A program made the position numbers and the translations under genes. Positions 1 through 6,380 of a stretch of 6,426 bases of DNA are shown here, piece after piece. Position 1 is the first letter of the stretch; every line of letters begins with the position of its first letter. The stretch is taken from assembly GCA_937967875.1 (NCBI GenBank), contig CALBTQ010000768.1:1-6426 (forward strand). Direction: 5' to 3'. The DNA is from an uncultured Pseudomonadota bacterium (lineage in GTDB: Bacteria > Lernaellota > Lernaellaia > Lernaellales > Lernaellaceae). The notes below the pieces were generated by a model. That model was not told the DNA's origin. It was given only the letters and a program-made list of their open reading frames with translations, and ran no database searches.

Positions 1-42
1 CGTATTCGGTGACTGGAGTTCAGACGTGTGCTCTTCCGATCT
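1..42 (-). other. Illumina TruSeq i7 adapter remnant (not biological)
   Basis: Positions 9-42 are the reverse complement of the TruSeq read-2/index adapter, ending in the typical CTCTTCCGATCT. Positions 1-8 (CGTATTCG) are the reverse complement of the 8-base index seen at the other end of the contig. This is untrimmed library sequence, so the biological insert starts at 43. Any gene call starting before 43 is wrong: a GTG at 28 inside the adapter opens a frame that adds the residues MLFRS to the first protein. Confidence 0.98.
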
Positions 43-327
<285 letters not shown>

Positions 328-344
328 TCCGCATCGAGTTCGCC

Positions 345-381
345 AAGGGGTGGTCCGGCAACGGATCGCCCCTTTTTCTTT
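345..381 (+). terminator. Intrinsic-terminator-like hairpin between genes 1 and 2
   Basis: A 13-bp stem pairs 345-357 with 362-374, with three internal pairs at 351-353/366-368 that include two G-U wobbles. It closes on a GCAA (GNRA-type) tetraloop at 358-361. T-rich sequence runs through 373-381 (TTTTTCTTT). Stem, stable loop and U-tract are all present, so it looks like a real Rho-independent terminator for the upstream partial gene. The tail ends one base before the GGAG of the next gene, leaving no space for a separate promoter; partial read-through or an attenuator role is possible. Confidence 0.8.
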
Positions 382-391
382 GGAGTGAACC

Positions 392-781
392 ATGAACCGT
401 TCCGCGCGTTGGTTCCTGTTGGCGTTGCTGGTCGCGCTCGTTTTCGCTTGTTCGAACGGCGACGACGATGACGACAACGACACCGGCGACGATGTCGACG
501 ACGACGATACGGCCGACGACGATGACGACGACGCAACGCCCGACGGTCCGTTCGAACAGTGCGTCGCCTGGTATATGCAATGCGCCGAGCAGCCGTCGTA
601 CAGCGCGCAAGAGTATTGTCGGTGGATCAAACTGTACGACCTCGACGACGCCTGTTTCACCGCGGCGATCGACAATTACCTTATTTGCCTGGAACAGTTG
701 GACTGCGCTACGATGACCTACGGCGATACGGCGTCCTGTTATGAAACGGTCCAATCCGCGTTGTCGGACTGCTATTTTTAA
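392..781 (+). CDS. Poly-Asp-linker, eight-cysteine lipoprotein
   Basis: 129 residues. The N terminus has basic residues (R3, R6), a hydrophobic core (about 7-18) and the lipobox-like VFAC with Cys20 as the lipidated residue. Ser at +2 lacks the Asp retention signal of the enterobacterial Lol rule, which suggests the outer membrane. Residues 24-47 are almost all Asp. The globular part (about 53-129) has eight cysteines at 57, 64, 76, 88, 99, 105, 116 and 127 (C-x6-C-x11-C-x11-C-x10-C-x5-C-x10-C-x10-C), matching the preceding gene in seven aligned gaps apart from small length changes in two. Shared residues include CVxxYMxC, a W/YD segment and YL before the fifth cysteine, so the two are paralogs. 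The start is supported by GGAG at 382-385, six bases upstream. Function is unknown; a surface-anchored disulfide-stapled helical mini-protein is inferred. Confidence 0.85.
   Translation: MNRSARWFLLALLVALVFACSNGDDDDDNDTGDDVDDDDTADDDDDDATPDGPFEQCVAWYMQCAEQPSYSAQEYCRWIKLYDLDDACFTAAIDNYLICLEQLDCATMTYGDTASCYETVQSALSDCYF
461..532 (+). repeat. Asp-codon-rich linker tract in gene 2
   Basis: Mostly GAC/GAT codons with single Asn, Thr, Gly, Val and Ala codons interspersed. It opens with the same 18-bp string (GGC then GACGACGATGACGAC, 458-475) found in the other two genes of the array (58-75 and 862-879). The interruptions make it less regular than the tract in gene 1. Confidence 0.7.
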
Positions 782-783
782 AC

Positions 784-787
784 GAGG
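784..787 (+). promoter_or_regulatory. Ribosome-binding site deciding the gene 3 start
   Basis: GAGG lies 5 bases before the ATG at 793 but only 2 bases before the ATG at 790. Two ATG codons are adjacent, and the spacing favours the second. The resulting N terminus MNRF resembles the MNRS of gene 2. Confidence 0.6.
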
Positions 788-792
788 CGATG

Positions 793-1185
793 ATGAACCG
801 ATTTGTCCTTCTTTTCGTTTTGCTTTCCTTGTTGACGATCTTCCCGGCGATGTTCGCTTGCGGCGACGACGATGACGACGACGGCGGCGATGTGTACCGC
901 CCCGGGCAGAGCGATGATGACGATGACGGCGACGATGACGACGATGACGACGACGGCTCGGAGGACTGCCTGGCCTTCGCCGACAACTTCTACGGCGAGA
1001 ACGGCTGCGTGCCCGACGCGGACGCCTACCAGGCGATGGTCGATCTGTGCGACGAATTGAGCGACGTCGACAGTGATGCGGTGGCCGATTACTTCGCTTG
1101 CCTCGCGGCGATCGACTGCGCCGACTACGATGAAGCGATCGATCTGTACGAAGCCACGGCGACCTGCGCGCAGGAAATCATCTAA
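793..1185 (+). CDS. Poly-Asp-linker, six-cysteine lipoprotein, divergent paralog
   Basis: 130 residues from the preferred ATG at 793 (131 if the ATG at 790 is used). A hydrophobic signal segment (about 4-21) ends in MFAC, with Cys23 the predicted lipidated residue followed by Gly. Two Asp runs (residues 25-30 and 41-54, the latter broken by one Gly) are separated by GGDVYRPGQS. The following domain has six cysteines at 59, 72, 86, 103, 109 and 125. The segment around 103-109 (YFACLAAIDC) aligns with YLICLEQLDC of gene 2, including C-x5-C, which supports common descent. The other gaps differ and two cysteines are gone. It starts 11 bp after the gene 2 stop, so the two are probably cotranscribed. 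Its TAA overlaps the stop of the convergent glycosyltransferase gene. Function unknown. Confidence 0.83.
   Translation: MNRFVLLFVLLSLLTIFPAMFACGDDDDDDGGDVYRPGQSDDDDDGDDDDDDDDGSEDCLAFADNFYGENGCVPDADAYQAMVDLCDELSDVDSDAVADYFACLAAIDCADYDEAIDLYEATATCAQEII
865..954 (+). repeat. Two Asp-codon tracts in gene 3
   Basis: 865-882 and 913-954 are GAC/GAT codon runs (six Asp; five Asp, Gly, eight Asp), separated by a 30-bp unique segment that encodes GGDVYRPGQS. The first run follows GGC with the 18-bp string shared with genes 1 and 2. Same repeat class as the other two genes, with a different layout. Confidence 0.7.
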
Positions 1186-2693
1186 AGCGCGCCGGCGGGA
1201 ATGGACAGGTCGTAAATCGCGATCGTGTGTTCCTGCCCGTTGCGTCCCCACGGTCCCCGAAATTCGAAGAGTTGGTGATAGCGGTTCATCCGCTGCAGCC
1301 ATTGCGGATGCGCGGCGATTTGCTCGTCTTCCAGGCAACTGATCAGCCAGCGCGCGCCCCACGCGCGTCGTTGCGCCAGCGTAGTTTCATGCAACGCCCG
1401 CTCGTGCCAGCCGCGGCGGTGCGCGGCGTAGATCGCCTGGTTTTTGCGCGTCGCGCCGGGGTCGAGCACGACGATCAACTCGTTGCGGCGACTGACCGCC
1501 CGGGCCCATTCACCCGCCTTCTGGCTGGAAAGATCGAGCTCGAACGACGTACGCACATACAACGCGGAGATCAGCAGAAACACCGGCAGCGCCAAGGCGA
1601 TCCACTTGCCCTGAATGCGCCGCGACAGCGCCGACAGGCCGATGCCGCCCAGCAGCGCCAGCGCGGGCAGGGCGGGCAGTTGGTAGTAGTTGTGCATCTG
1701 GTTGCCGTCGCGCACCAACAGCAGGTAAACGAAAAAACCGGCCAGCCACGCCAGCGCCACGCCTGTATGCTTGCGCCCGTCGGCCCAGACGAAGGCCAGT
1801 ACGGCGCAGACTGTCACCAGCGGCGTGGCCATTTGATCGAACAAGCGCGCCTGAACGGTGAACCAGAATTTCGGCGACCACAGCAGCGCCAACGGGCCCC
1901 AGATGTGTTGCGCGGTGAGCATCGATTCGCCGCTGCCCACCACGTTGCCCAGCGAACCGACGCTCGCGGCGTACACCACCCAGGCCAGCGGCGGCGCGAG
2001 GGCGATCAACGCGAAGACGACCAGCTTCACGTCGAACAACGATTTAAACCCGCCGCGCGCCAGTTGCAGCAACAACAGCGCCACGCCCACATGCAACGCG
2101 AAGGGCTTGAACAATCCGGCCAACGCGACCGCGCCGGCGGCGGTGAGCAAGGCGACGAAGCATTTTTCGCGCGTCCAGAATTCGAAGCGTTCGACGGCGA
2201 GGATGATCATTGCCAGCATCCAGGCGTCGCTCATGATTGCGCGGCCGAAGTACCAGCTAAAGGGCGCGAACAGGTAAAACACGGCGGCGAAAAACGCGGC
2301 CGGTCCGTCGGCTAGGCGGCGGGTCAGGCGATACAGAAACACCGCGCCCAGCAGCGAGGCGACGATCGACAGCAGGCGCGCCAGCGGCTCGTGCGGGCCG
2401 TACAGGCGGGCCAGCAACGCCACGGCGACGTGATAGATCGGCGCTTCCTCGGCCTCGATGCGCGGACCGACGGCGGGTCCGGTCAGCACGTCCCATTGCG
2501 GATGCAGCGGGTCGATGCCGTCTTCGACGAAGTGCCGGATGACCGTCGCGGCGCTGACTTGATTCCACGAATGCCGGTCGGCGATCGGCGCGGCGATGTG
2601 CCATAGGCGCACCAGGAACGCCAGCGCGAGCGCCGCATACAACAGGCGTCGTCCGTAGTAATCACGCTTGCGGAGTTTCTCGATCCAGTTCAC
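1182..2693 (-). CDS. GT-C membrane glycosyltransferase (PMT/ArnT-like, GT39-type)
   Basis: 503 residues with about ten or more hydrophobic segments between 15 and 380 and a soluble, probably periplasmic C-terminal part (about 385-503). The first outer loop carries D39-R40-HSWNQ, the position where PMT/ArnT-like GT-C enzymes keep their catalytic acidic residue. An EAEEAPIYH segment (80-88), RAIMSDAWML (151-160) and MHNYYQLPALP (333-343) are also typical of this group. Such enzymes take a sugar from a polyprenyl-phosphate donor and add it to a lipid, glycan or protein acceptor on the outer face of the membrane; the acceptor here cannot be told. The start is GTG at 2693, supported by AGGAG at 2701-2705 with 7-base spacing, inside the 3' end of the upstream gene (32-bp overlap). 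It is the last gene of the - strand module, and its TAG overlaps the TAA of the convergent lipoprotein gene. The general class is secure; donor and acceptor are not known. Confidence 0.88.
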   Translation of the reverse strand: MNWIEKLRKRDYYGRRLLYAALALAFLVRLWHIAAPIADRHSWNQVSAATVIRHFVEDGIDPLHPQWDVLTGPAVGPRIEAEEAPIYHVAVALLARLYGPHEPLARLLSIVASLLGAVFLYRLTRRLADGPAAFFAAVFYLFAPFSWYFGRAIMSDAWMLAMIILAVERFEFWTREKCFVALLTAAGAVALAGLFKPFALHVGVALLLLQLARGGFKSLFDVKLVVFALIALAPPLAWVVYAASVGSLGNVVGSGESMLTAQHIWGPLALLWSPKFWFTVQARLFDQMATPLVTVCAVLAFVWADGRKHTGVALAWLAGFFVYLLLVRDGNQMHNYYQLPALPALALLGGIGLSALSRRIQGKWIALALPVFLLISALYVRTSFELDLSSQKAGEWARAVSRRNELIVVLDPGATRKNQAIYAAHRRGWHERALHETTLAQRRAWGARWLISCLEDEQIAAHPQWLQRMNRYHQLFEFRGPWGRNGQEHTIAIYDLSIPAGAL

Positions 2694-3660
2694 GGCGAAT
2701 CTCCTGCAACGGCGCCGGACGATAGCGGATCGTCAGCGCCGCGCCCAACAGTTCCATGCCGGTCCATTGCAACCGGCACAGCACCGCCGCGACCATGGCG
2801 ATGCCCAGCGGAAACTGCCACATGGTCAGCAGGCCGGTCAAGACGGCCTCGCGGATGCCGATGCCGCCGGGCGTGATGAACGACAGGAAGCCGATGACCC
2901 ACGAGAGCATGAACGCCCCGACGATCGGCAGCACCTGCGCCGCACCGATCGCGCCCAGCGCCATGATCAATAACACACACGACAACGCGTAAAGCAACCA
3001 GGCCAGCGTATACCAGCCGAACAAGAGCAGCACGCGCGCGTAAGAAAGACCGATGTTCAATGGGCCTTTTTTCAGCAAACGCAGGCCGAGGTTGATCGCC
3101 CATTGCAGCAGGCGCGGATGAATGCCGATCAGGCTGAGAATCACTAGCAGCAGCGGCGCGTATTTCACCTGCTCGGGGGCGAGTACGCCGCCCATCTTCG
3201 CTGCGAGAAATTGCCACGTTTGCTCGTCGGCCCAGCCGATCGACGAAAGAATGAACACCAGAATCGCGCTGCTGGTCATCATCGTCAGTTCGAGATAGAT
3301 CGACATCGTCGTGCGGCCGATGTCGACCCCCACGCGCTTGCACAGCGAAAATCGCACCAGCGGCAGCATCATGCGCCCCGGCACGTATTTGGCCGCCTGG
3401 CTGGCGAACCACACCGCGCCCGATTCGCGCAGCTTGATTTTCATCGGCGTCAGCCCGCGCAAAATGCGATGCCAGCCGATCGCCTGCACGACGAACGAAA
3501 GCAGCACCAGCAGCGTGGACGCCAGCAACGGCGGAAAGGAAAGCGAAAATTCCAACTCGCGCAGCTCGTTGGCGTTCTTGTATATCGCGTAGGCGAGAAA
3601 GCCCACCACCAGGGCCACGACGACGATTTTCAGCAGCGTGCGAACGATCGGCCGTTTCAT
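2662..3660 (-). CDS. Flippase-like integral membrane protein (PF03706 / LPG synthase TM-like)
   Basis: 332 residues with about eight hydrophobic segments. Family motifs are KYVPG (91-95), in the conserved loop, and TPGGIGIREA (263-272), both hallmarks of the UPF0104/AglD/MprF N-terminal-domain superfamily. MprF moves aminoacyl-phosphatidylglycerol across the membrane; many stand-alone members are uncharacterised and sit beside glycosyltransferases. There is no soluble synthase domain, so it is not a full MprF. The chosen start is ATG at 3660, overlapping the TGA of the upstream glycosyltransferase as ATGA. No Shine-Dalgarno sequence precedes it, so translational coupling is likely. An in-frame upstream start at 3825 would lengthen the protein to 387 residues, but the extra part is the glycosyltransferase gene read in another frame and lacks family resemblance. 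The position between a polyprenyl-phosphate sugar synthase and a GT-C enzyme suggests it moves or presents the lipid-linked sugar; this is inference. Confidence 0.87.
   Translation of the reverse strand: MKRPIVRTLLKIVVVALVVGFLAYAIYKNANELRELEFSLSFPPLLASTLLVLLSFVVQAIGWHRILRGLTPMKIKLRESGAVWFASQAAKYVPGRMMLPLVRFSLCKRVGVDIGRTTMSIYLELTMMTSSAILVFILSSIGWADEQTWQFLAAKMGGVLAPEQVKYAPLLLVILSLIGIHPRLLQWAINLGLRLLKKGPLNIGLSYARVLLLFGWYTLAWLLYALSCVLLIMALGAIGAAQVLPIVGAFMLSWVIGFLSFITPGGIGIREAVLTGLLTMWQFPLGIAMVAAVLCRLQWTGMELLGAALTIRYRPAPLQEIRRELDRETPQA
2701..2705 (-). promoter_or_regulatory. Shine-Dalgarno for the GTG start of the GT-C gene
   Basis: AGGAG on the - strand, 7 bases ahead of GTG at 2693, lying within the coding sequence of the preceding gene. 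It supports the non-ATG start and the 32-bp gene overlap. Confidence 0.7.
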
Positions 3661-4595
3661 TGCAGGCGGTTTTTGATGGAGTAATCGGGACGCTGTCCGG
3701 CGGTCGAGCGGACCATCATCTCGCCGAGCAGGCCGATGGAGATGAATTGAATGCCCACGATCGTCAGCAGCACGCCCAGCGTCAGCAACGGCCGATTGCC
3801 GATCGGGCGTACGCCGGCCAACCACAGGCCGGTCATGTACAACAGAATCAGAAAACCGAAGCCGGAAAAGCCGAAACCCGCCGCGCCGAACAGGTGGGCC
3901 GGGCGGCGCAGGTAGCGCGTGAGAAACAAGATGGTGATCAGGTCGGCCGCGCCGCGCGTGAAACGTTCCAGGCCGTATTTGCTTTTACCGTGCGTGCGCG
4001 GATGATGTTGCACCGGCAACTCGCCGACGCGAAAACGCATCTCGGCGGCCAGCGCGGGCAGGTAGCGGTGCATCTCGCCGTAGACCTGAATCGAGTCGAT
4101 CACCTCGCGGCGATAGCATTTGAAGCCGCAATTGAAATCGTGCAGATCCACACCGGTGAACACGCGCGTAAACCAGTTGAACACCTTGCTCGGCAGCGTT
4201 TTGCCTAGCGGATCATGCCGCACTTTTTTCCAACCCGACACCAGGTCGTAGCCTTCGTTGAGCTTTTGCAGGAAGGCGGGAATTTCCGCCGGATCGTCCT
4301 GCAGATCGGCGTCCATGGTGAAGACGATCTCGCCGCTCGATTCCTTGAAGCCGGCGGCCAGCGCCGCGCTCTTGCCGAAGTTGCCGCGGAATTGCAACAC
4401 GCGCACGTGCGCCGGATCCTTTTGGTGCAATTCCTGCAACACGGCGAAGGATTTATCGGTGCTGCCGTCGTCGACGAACAGCAGCTCGTAGGTGCGGCCA
4501 AGCGCGCCGAGCGCGGCGGTGAGCTGCGCGTACAGCGGCGGCAGGCTGTCTTGTTCGTTGAACAGCGGAATAACGATGGACAGTTCGGTCTTCAC
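3657..4595 (-). CDS. Polyprenyl-phosphate glycosyltransferase, GT2 (DPM1/ArnC/GtrB-like)
   Basis: 312 residues. The GT-A catalytic domain (1 to about 225) shows SIVIPLFNE (6-14), VDDGSTD (41-47), the metal/nucleotide-binding MDADLQDDP (94-102), GEMHRYLPALA (173-183) and RTHGKSKYG (200-208). This set is characteristic of enzymes that move a sugar from a nucleotide donor to undecaprenyl or dolichyl phosphate on the cytoplasmic face. Two C-terminal membrane segments (about 233-258 and 268-292) match the GtrB/ArnC layout. Length is normal for the family. The start is GTG at 4595, with GGGAG at 4601-4605 five bases upstream. It heads a three-gene overlapping module whose last member is a GT-C enzyme expected to use exactly this kind of donor. 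The sugar (glucose, mannose, aminoarabinose or other) cannot be read from the sequence. It lies 78 bp after pncB with no clear terminator between, so read-through from pncAB is possible. Confidence 0.92.
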   Translation of the reverse strand: MKTELSIVIPLFNEQDSLPPLYAQLTAALGALGRTYELLFVDDGSTDKSFAVLQELHQKDPAHVRVLQFRGNFGKSAALAAGFKESSGEIVFTMDADLQDDPAEIPAFLQKLNEGYDLVSGWKKVRHDPLGKTLPSKVFNWFTRVFTGVDLHDFNCGFKCYRREVIDSIQVYGEMHRYLPALAAEMRFRVGELPVQHHPRTHGKSKYGLERFTRGAADLITILFLTRYLRRPAHLFGAAGFGFSGFGFLILLYMTGLWLAGVRPIGNRPLLTLGVLLTIVGIQFISIGLLGEMMVRSTAGQRPDYSIKNRLQ

Positions 4596-4673
4596 GTTCT
4601 CTCCCAGGAATTGCCGGTGCTTGTTCGCGAAGCAGCAATACCATGAAACCGGCTCTCGATCAAGAAAACGGCT

Positions 4674-6080
4674 TTACATCTCAGACCATAGGCGCGGTCC
4701 CAAGGTCACCGGATAGGGCGCAGGATTGGCCAGTCGCCGTACCGGCTCGGGAAGTTGTTTGAGGTTCGCAATCGCGTGCGCGCGAATATCGGGCAGCGTC
4801 GGTTGCGGGGAAAGAGTCTTTCCCGCGCGCATGCACGTTTGCAGCAGCGGCTGCGCCTGCACGATGCCGGTGAATTGCCGCGGTGCGGTTTCGCTGGGCA
4901 AGTACCCGGGTACGGCCTGCGTCGGTTCGGGCGCGAACGGCTCGAGTTCGATCCAATCGGCGATCATGCCGCGTTGATCATGCAACCGCCACACCTGCTT
5001 GATGCCGGGCAGGGTGGCCTTTTCCAGCGAGTCGGATTTTTTACGCGTGTTTCGCCAGACGCCCTGTTCATCCGCGATCGCCGCCAGCTTGTATACGCCG
5101 GTCAGCGCCGGATCCTGGTCGCCGGTCACCAGCCGCGTGCCTACGCCGTACACGTCGATGCGCGCGCCGGCCATATTCAATTGCTCGATGACCGTTTCGT
5201 CCAGATCTCCCGAGGCGAAGATTTTCACCTCGGGCAAGCCCGCTTCGTCCAGCATGCGCCGTGCTTCGCGCGAAAGCCGCGCCAGGTCGCCGCTGTCGAG
5301 CCGGATGCCGCGCAACGTTTCGCCCCGTTCCCGCATTTCGCGCGCGACGGCGATCGCGTTGGGCACGCCGGACGCCAGCGTGTCGTAGGTGTCGACCAGC
5401 AAAATCGAGTTGGTCGGAAACACGGCGGCGAAGGCGCGGAACGCCTCGAGCTCGGAGTCGAAGGCCATCACCCAGGAATGCGCATGGGTGCCGCGGACGG
5501 GGATCTCCAGGTCGGCGCCGGCCTGCACGTTCGAGGTGGCGACGCAACCGCCGATGTACGCGGCGCGGGCGGCCATCCAGGCGCCGTCGGGTCCTTGCGC
5601 GCGCCGTAAGCCGAATTCGAGCACGTTGTCGAAGCCCGCCTGCAGGCACACACGCGCGGCCTTGGTGGCGATCAGCGTTTGGAAGTTGACGATGTTCAAC
5701 AACGCCGATTCGACCAGTTGGCATTGTTCCAGCGGCCCTTGTACGCGCAGCAGCGGCTCTCCCGGAAAGGCGATCGTCCCCTCCGGCATGGCCTGGACGT
5801 CGCCGCTGAAAACGAACTCGCGCAGGTGCGCCAGGTATTCGTCGGCAAACAAATTCAGCGAACGCAGGTACGCCAGATCGGTAGCGGAAAAGCGCAGGTC
5901 GCTCAGAAACGCCAGCGCATCGGCCAGCCCGGCGGCGACGGTGAACCCGCCTTCGAAGGGCTGCTTACGGAAGAAGAGATCGAAGCAGGATGGCCGCGCG
6001 TGCATGCCCTGCGCGAAGTAGCCGCGGCACATGGTCAGTTCGTACAGATCAGTGAACAATGGCGAGTGGGGTGCGCTCAA
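4674..6080 (-). CDS. pncB: Nicotinate phosphoribosyltransferase
   Basis: 468 residues, full length for the bacterial family. It makes nicotinate mononucleotide from nicotinate and PRPP, coupled to ATP hydrolysis, in cytoplasmic NAD salvage (Preiss-Handler route). Family motifs in order: TDLYELTM (10-17), EFGLRRAQGPDG (155-166), GTHAHSWVM (197-205), which holds the His expected to be phosphorylated (His201), LVDTYDT (228-234), RLDSGDL (260-266), ASGDLDE (289-295) and GVGTRLVTG (312-320). No key motif is missing. The start is TTG at 6080, backed by a strong GGAGG at 6087-6091 six bases upstream; the TDLYELTM motif then begins at residue 10, as usual. It follows the pncA stop by 27 bp, so the two form an operon converting nicotinamide to nicotinate mononucleotide. 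An NadD-type adenylyltransferase is not in the window. Confidence 0.96.
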   Translation of the reverse strand: MSAPHSPLFTDLYELTMCRGYFAQGMHARPSCFDLFFRKQPFEGGFTVAAGLADALAFLSDLRFSATDLAYLRSLNLFADEYLAHLREFVFSGDVQAMPEGTIAFPGEPLLRVQGPLEQCQLVESALLNIVNFQTLIATKAARVCLQAGFDNVLEFGLRRAQGPDGAWMAARAAYIGGCVATSNVQAGADLEIPVRGTHAHSWVMAFDSELEAFRAFAAVFPTNSILLVDTYDTLASGVPNAIAVAREMRERGETLRGIRLDSGDLARLSREARRMLDEAGLPEVKIFASGDLDETVIEQLNMAGARIDVYGVGTRLVTGDQDPALTGVYKLAAIADEQGVWRNTRKKSDSLEKATLPGIKQVWRLHDQRGMIADWIELEPFAPEPTQAVPGYLPSETAPRQFTGIVQAQPLLQTCMRAGKTLSPQPTLPDIRAHAIANLKQLPEPVRRLANPAPYPVTLGPRLWSEM

Positions 6081-6086
6081 CGGCTT

Positions 6087-6091
6087 CCTCC
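6087..6091 (-). promoter_or_regulatory. Shine-Dalgarno supporting the TTG start of pncB
   Basis: GGAGG on the - strand, 6 bases before TTG at 6080, in the 27-bp pncA-pncB gap. It makes the rare TTG start credible; no in-frame ATG lies between it and the conserved TDLYELTM motif. Confidence 0.75.
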
Positions 6092-6107
6092 GGCAGAGGA
6101 TAAGTCA

Positions 6108-6380
6108 TCATTGGATATTTGCAATCGCTTGCGAACGGATGCGCTGGACGCCGGCTTCGCCCATCCGACACCACGCCGCTTCCAACGATCCGTCTACGTC
6201 GATGCCGCGTACGCCGTCTTCGATCACCCAGGCGTTGAAGCCCAATTGGCGCGCATCGAGCGTGGAGTACAACACGCAAAAATCGGTGGCCAGGCCGATG
6301 AAATAAAGGTTTCGGATGTTGCGTTCGCGCAGGTAGCCCGCCAATCCGGTCGAGGTCGCCCCGTCATTCTCATAGAAGGA
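6108..6380 (-). CDS. pncA: Nicotinamidase, C-terminal part (5' end lost at contig edge)
   Basis: Only the last 90 residues are present; about half of the enzyme, including the catalytic Asp and the metal-binding residues, lies beyond the contig end. The fragment starts SFYENDG, matching the SxFYDN region of nicotinamidases, followed by STGLAGYLRER and then GLATDFCV with the nucleophilic cysteine (residue 35 of the fragment, codon 6276-6278). LDARQLGF and a GVRGIDVDGSLEAAWCRM segment complete the isochorismatase-like fold. The enzyme hydrolyses nicotinamide to nicotinate and ammonia, feeding the adjacent pncB product. The genuine sequence stops at 6380; the MLFRS residues a gene caller would place in front come from adapter. 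Pyrazinamidase/nicotinamidase is far more likely than another isochorismatase-family hydrolase, given the LATDFCV motif and the pncB neighbour. Confidence 0.93.
   Translation of the reverse strand, partial: SFYENDGATSTGLAGYLRERNIRNLYFIGLATDFCVLYSTLDARQLGFNAWVIEDGVRGIDVDGSLEAAWCRMGEAGVQRIRSQAIANIQ

Noticed and set aside
1163..1174. Perfect 12-bp palindrome CCTGCGCGCAGG near the convergent stops, as a bidirectional terminator
   Set aside because: It has no loop and no T-tract on either side, lies inside coding sequence, and such GC palindromes are common at this base composition.
708..1362. Long - strand frames opposite the lipoprotein genes, with Ser-rich or Val/Ile-rich runs
   Set aside because: The Ser and Val/Ile runs are the poly-Asp (GAY) codons read in reverse. 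No start signal or recognisable domain; the + strand genes explain the region.
1227..2315. A 362-residue open frame on the + strand opposite the GT-C gene
   Set aside because: Its translation is rich in Arg, Gln and His with no domain, as expected for the antisense shadow of a GC-rich membrane-protein gene. The opposite strand has clear motifs, membrane segments and a ribosome-binding site.
3661..3825. N-terminal extension of the flippase-like protein to a start at 3825
   Set aside because: The extension lies wholly within the glycosyltransferase gene in a different frame, is Arg/Asp-rich unlike the family, and the ATGA-coupled start at 3660 gives a normal membrane-protein N terminus.
4635..4663. 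Possible sigma70-like promoter ahead of the sugar module (TTGATC, 17 bases, TATTGC on the - strand)
   Set aside because: Spacing is ideal, but the -35 matches only 4 of 6 bases and the -10 only 3 of 6. Such a match is expected by chance, so it is noted but not called.
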